From positions 14,562,882-14,626,881 of the forward strand of contig CM049317.1 of the NCBI GenBank assembly GCA_026874595.1: a stretch of DNA of 64,000 nt. Direction: 5' to 3'. Of the stretch, positions 61,071 to 64,000 are shown in pieces. The translations under genes were made by a program, and so were the position numbers. Every line of letters begins with the position of its first letter. The first letter of the stretch is position 1. This DNA is from Sipunculus nudus. Lineage: Eukaryota > Annelida > Sipuncula > Golfingiida > Sipunculidae. The notes beneath the pieces are model-generated. The model had not been told where the DNA came from and made no database searches. It was given only the letters and a program-made list of their open reading frames with translations.

Positions 61071-61179
61071 CTGCGATATTAAAAGAACAGTAAGAAATAA
61101 ATTATAATGCATTTATCATAATCCATCCCTCAAACTATTCTTCTACCCGTTAGACCAACTGCACAATTTTACAAATACT

Positions 61180-62000
61180 GTTTCAAAGCCTTTTTTTCAA
61201 ATAGTAGGGTCATAATCTTGGAGCCTTTGACCATATTGTTTTTACCTTTATTTTCCCAATGACTTCGAAAACAAGAATTTTTTATGATAAAAACTGACTT
61301 CTGTGAATCTCTGGAACTTGACGACAAACACCTCCAGAGCACAATATTCACAAAATATATAATTTCTGACACCAGATGAGCTAGAAAGCTTAATTAGGTA
61401 CCATTTGTCACTGCCAATTGAATGAAAAATTCAGTGCAGCGGTTACAGTAGAGTAACACGGTCATCTTTAACTCGACATCCAAGATTGCCGCCAGTGCTA
61501 TCTTGATAAATCATTATATGAAGTGGCGGATCCAGAAGGAGGTCCAGGGGTCTTCCTACTTCGACCTTTTTTCAGGTTTTCTTTTAGTCTTCCTGGGTTG
61601 GACCCTCTCCTTTCAAAAATCCTGGGTCCGCCCCTGATGTGTTATATTTGGCACTAGATGAGCTGAAAGGACAATCCAGGTGTTACTATTACTAATTATT
61701 GCATAAAATCCACCATTTTTTATCACCATTCGACTTACATTTATCCAACATTGACGACTATCTGACTCTATCTTGAAAACTATAAAAATATGTATTTTTT
61801 AGGATCATCTTGTAAATTTTTAGAATCATCTTGACCTGAATGTCCAAGATGCCTGGGATAAAACATTCAGTGTGGTATATTTGCAGTAGGATGAATCAGG
61901 TGTCATTTAATACTAATTATGTCTTGCCAAATCAAATGAAATGATCATTTTACAGTTTTGTATCATTCTGACATTAAAATGAAAAGTTTAGACAACTCTC
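61180..62000. repeat. Diverged tandem repeats upstream of the CTLD exons
   Basis: Blocks such as GATGAGCT(A/G)(A/G)AAG, GTACCATTTGTCAC- or GGTGTTACTATTAC-like, and ATCTTGA...TCCAAGAT(T/G)(G/C)C recur about every 260-300 bases (near 61374, 61664 and 61880). No exon was recognised inside. Confidence 0.45.
61522..61638. mobile_element. Short hAT-type MITE (GTGGCGGATCC termini)
   Basis: AGTGGCGGATCCAGAAGGAG at the left and, on the - strand, AGGGGCGGACCCAGGATTTT at the right, about 115 bp in all. The termini resemble CAGGGGCGGATCC-type hAT ends. The target duplication is not clear. Confidence 0.5.
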
Positions 62001-63021
62001 CTCACGCAGCGGTTATACACTGCATTCGTCCGAGACCTTTTTGTTTTAACCGTTGCTTTTTATAGCAAGTTTCTCTGGGTCACACCACCAGTGTTTTCAA
62101 CTTCTCACGGAGCAAAGAAATATAATCCGACCAATGAGAGCGTGGTACCGCAATATGCATGCAGCTCAAAATTTTGAACATGCGACACCCTCTCTCGTTG
62201 TTCTGAAACTTGGCCCAGTGCCAGAAATGGTGTAATCAGACTAAAACAAAAAGGAGATCTGGGACGACTGCAGTGTATAATCGCTAGGTATGGAGCGCAA
62301 GTTTTGACCAGAGGTTATCAGATATGTCTTTGGTACCAAGTCTACCAGATGGGTGTGTGAGGTTCTTTCCCAATTTGATTGGCATGAGGGTGATTAAAAT
62401 GGCTATGATGGAAGACATGTGACCTCATAGGAGGAAAACTAATTTTTTTTTTTAATATTTCTTTTGATATTGTTTCTGATATGCCCATGCCAGCCTAATG
62501 AATATCATTGAGCTTAAAGATGACAGATAGAATAGTAAAATGGAAGTGTGCGTAAAGAACTAAAAGACACGATAAGATAGTAAATAATTATAAGTGAATT
62601 CTTTGCCATAATCCATATTATTCAAAGGAGAGTTTTGATAGCATAAAAACTTGAAAGGGGGAATCTATTCAGAAATAGTCTTTACAGTAGACAGGACTTG
62701 ATCAAATTTGTATACATTAACATATAGATTGGGAAAAAAATATACCACTGCAATCAGAAAAAGAATATCCTTCCCTAGAAGTTTGACGTACCTCACAACA
62801 AGTATGTGTATGAATGGGGATCATAACAAGAGACCCATGGGTCATGACGCTCAGCTGACTAGGAAGACATTCACAAAAGAATGTTATCACCTGAATTCAA
62901 AATGTTGTAGGTGGTATCCCCATTCAACTGTAGCAATTAAATTTCTTCAAAATCAACATGAATGAAAAGTTTCATGATAATATGTTCAGTCATTCCCATG
63001 AAATCTAGCCATTTTGTATGC

Positions 63022-63985
63022 AGTCAGCTGAGCTAAAAAGGACCATGCACATTTTTGAAGGATATCCCTGGATGTCAAGACAGAAGATTCTAGGTCCAAC
63101 AGTAAAGTTTTGTACCCTGTCTGACTGTCTGGGTGCTTAAAATGATTTGGCTAGTAATATAGGTCACCATGACCTAACTTCAGGATTTCCCAGAACATTG
63201 GAACATTCTCTGACTAGCAGACACAGTTTGTGCCCATCCGATCTTCAGGGTGCTAAAAATCATGCTCTTGGTCCATAGTTCACAGCATATAGGTAATCAT
63301 GATCTAATATCAGGTTTCCATGCAGTTTAACCCAGGACCTGCCTGAATGTCATGTTAGAAGGTTCTGGGCTGGCCGTATACGTTTGTTCCTCGTCTGGCT
63401 GACCAAGGAGATTTGTCCAGGAACTCGTCTAACGATTACGATTTGTGCCCTGTTAACGTACGGACTGCTTCATCTGAAAGTCTCAAAAATAGGGGGGGGG
63501 GATGCCGAAAAATTAGAAAACAAATACAGATTGCGACACCAGTCTACAGGACATGAGGAATCAATATGATCAATATGCATGGAAAGAATCGTGGCAATCA
63601 ATGTATTAGTTATTCAGATACTCCAGCTTTTGTATCAAATTTTTACTTATTCTCGGGGGTATTTTCGAACCCCATGGCTCGGAGGATATAGGTCACGGTG
63701 ACCAAATTTCAGGTTTCCAATGAGATTTTTATGGACCTCCAGGGGTGTAACATTAGAAGAATTTAGGCTTAGCGGATACAATTTGTGACCCATCTGAGTG
63801 ACTGAATGCTAGAAAGATATGTTATCAGCCTGTATTTTGCAAAATATAGGTCACAATGATCTAATTTTAGGTTTCCAAGAAGATTTTTAATGGACCTCCC
63901 CGGGTGTAACATTAGAAGTATCTAGGTCAAACGGACAAAGAGTGATCACTATAGCTCAGATGACTTTCAGTCAGCTGAGCTAAAA
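63022..63985 (-). repeat. Reverse AGCTCAGCTGACT-type repeat with tandem units
   Basis: The head hairpin is AGCTCAGATGACT (63953-63965) with AGTCAGCTGAGCT (63969-63981), reading leftward. At least three or four diverged units follow (blocks such as GGTTTCCAA(T/G)GAGATTTTT near 63712 and 63871, and GTAACATTAGAAG near 63747 and 63906). A second head fragment is at 63022-63034. Confidence 0.5.
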
Positions 63986-64000
63986 ACGGTCATCTCAACA

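Overview
The window looks like nuclear DNA of an invertebrate animal, most likely a bivalve mollusc. It is AT-rich, with intron-rich genes using GT-AG splice sites, long (TA)n and poly-C/G tracts, and very many small non-autonomous transposons, notably Helitron-like elements with internal tandem repeats. The phylum is an inference from repeat style and protein similarity; no mitochondrial or rRNA marker is present.

Two genes can be supported. The first, on the + strand, is an Enhancer of polycomb homolog (EPC1/EPC2 family, scaffold of the NuA4/TIP60 histone acetyltransferase complex). Thirteen exons between 16307 and 31113 join in frame with matching phases into 685 codons plus a stop. They run from the EHHLQRALSAQQVYG motif near the N-terminus to the family's terminal AMEVT. 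About 50 N-terminal residues are missing, so the first coding exon must lie left of the window, and bases 1-16306 are the tail of a large intron. A plausible distal poly(A) signal is at 35566. The second gene, on the - strand between 58562 and 61070, is a membrane protein with C-type lectin-like domains: the C-terminal half of one CTLD, both halves of a second, and a probable last exon encoding a transmembrane helix. Its 5' exons were not found and may lie right of the window.

Everything else is mainly mobile-element debris. Helitron-like elements (terminal hairpin followed by CTAGT) end at 3556, 12637, 14994, 21093, 42262 and 47879 (CCAGT), plus a reversed one at 56304. Several carry 150-300 bp internal tandem repeats. 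Two Tigger/pogo-like elements with TA target duplications lie at 16730-19051 (with another element nested in it) and 52395-53709. A hAT-like mini-element at 43710-44998 carries only a BED zinc finger, and 0.9 kb away begins an array of the same TTTCTACC-type word found at its ends. A roughly 2 kb inverted repeat is centred on a (TA)n tract at 49515-49562. A shorter inverted-repeat element at 51421-51871 holds a hammerhead-ribozyme-like core.

The most interesting cross-cutting signal is that unrelated-looking repeat families share two short words. One is the perfect palindrome GGTGGCGCCACC (at least 15 exact copies). The other is the direct repeat of AGGTCA with one-base spacing, which is the classical nuclear-receptor DR1 site. 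No CRISPR array, operon, rRNA or convincing tRNA gene is present.
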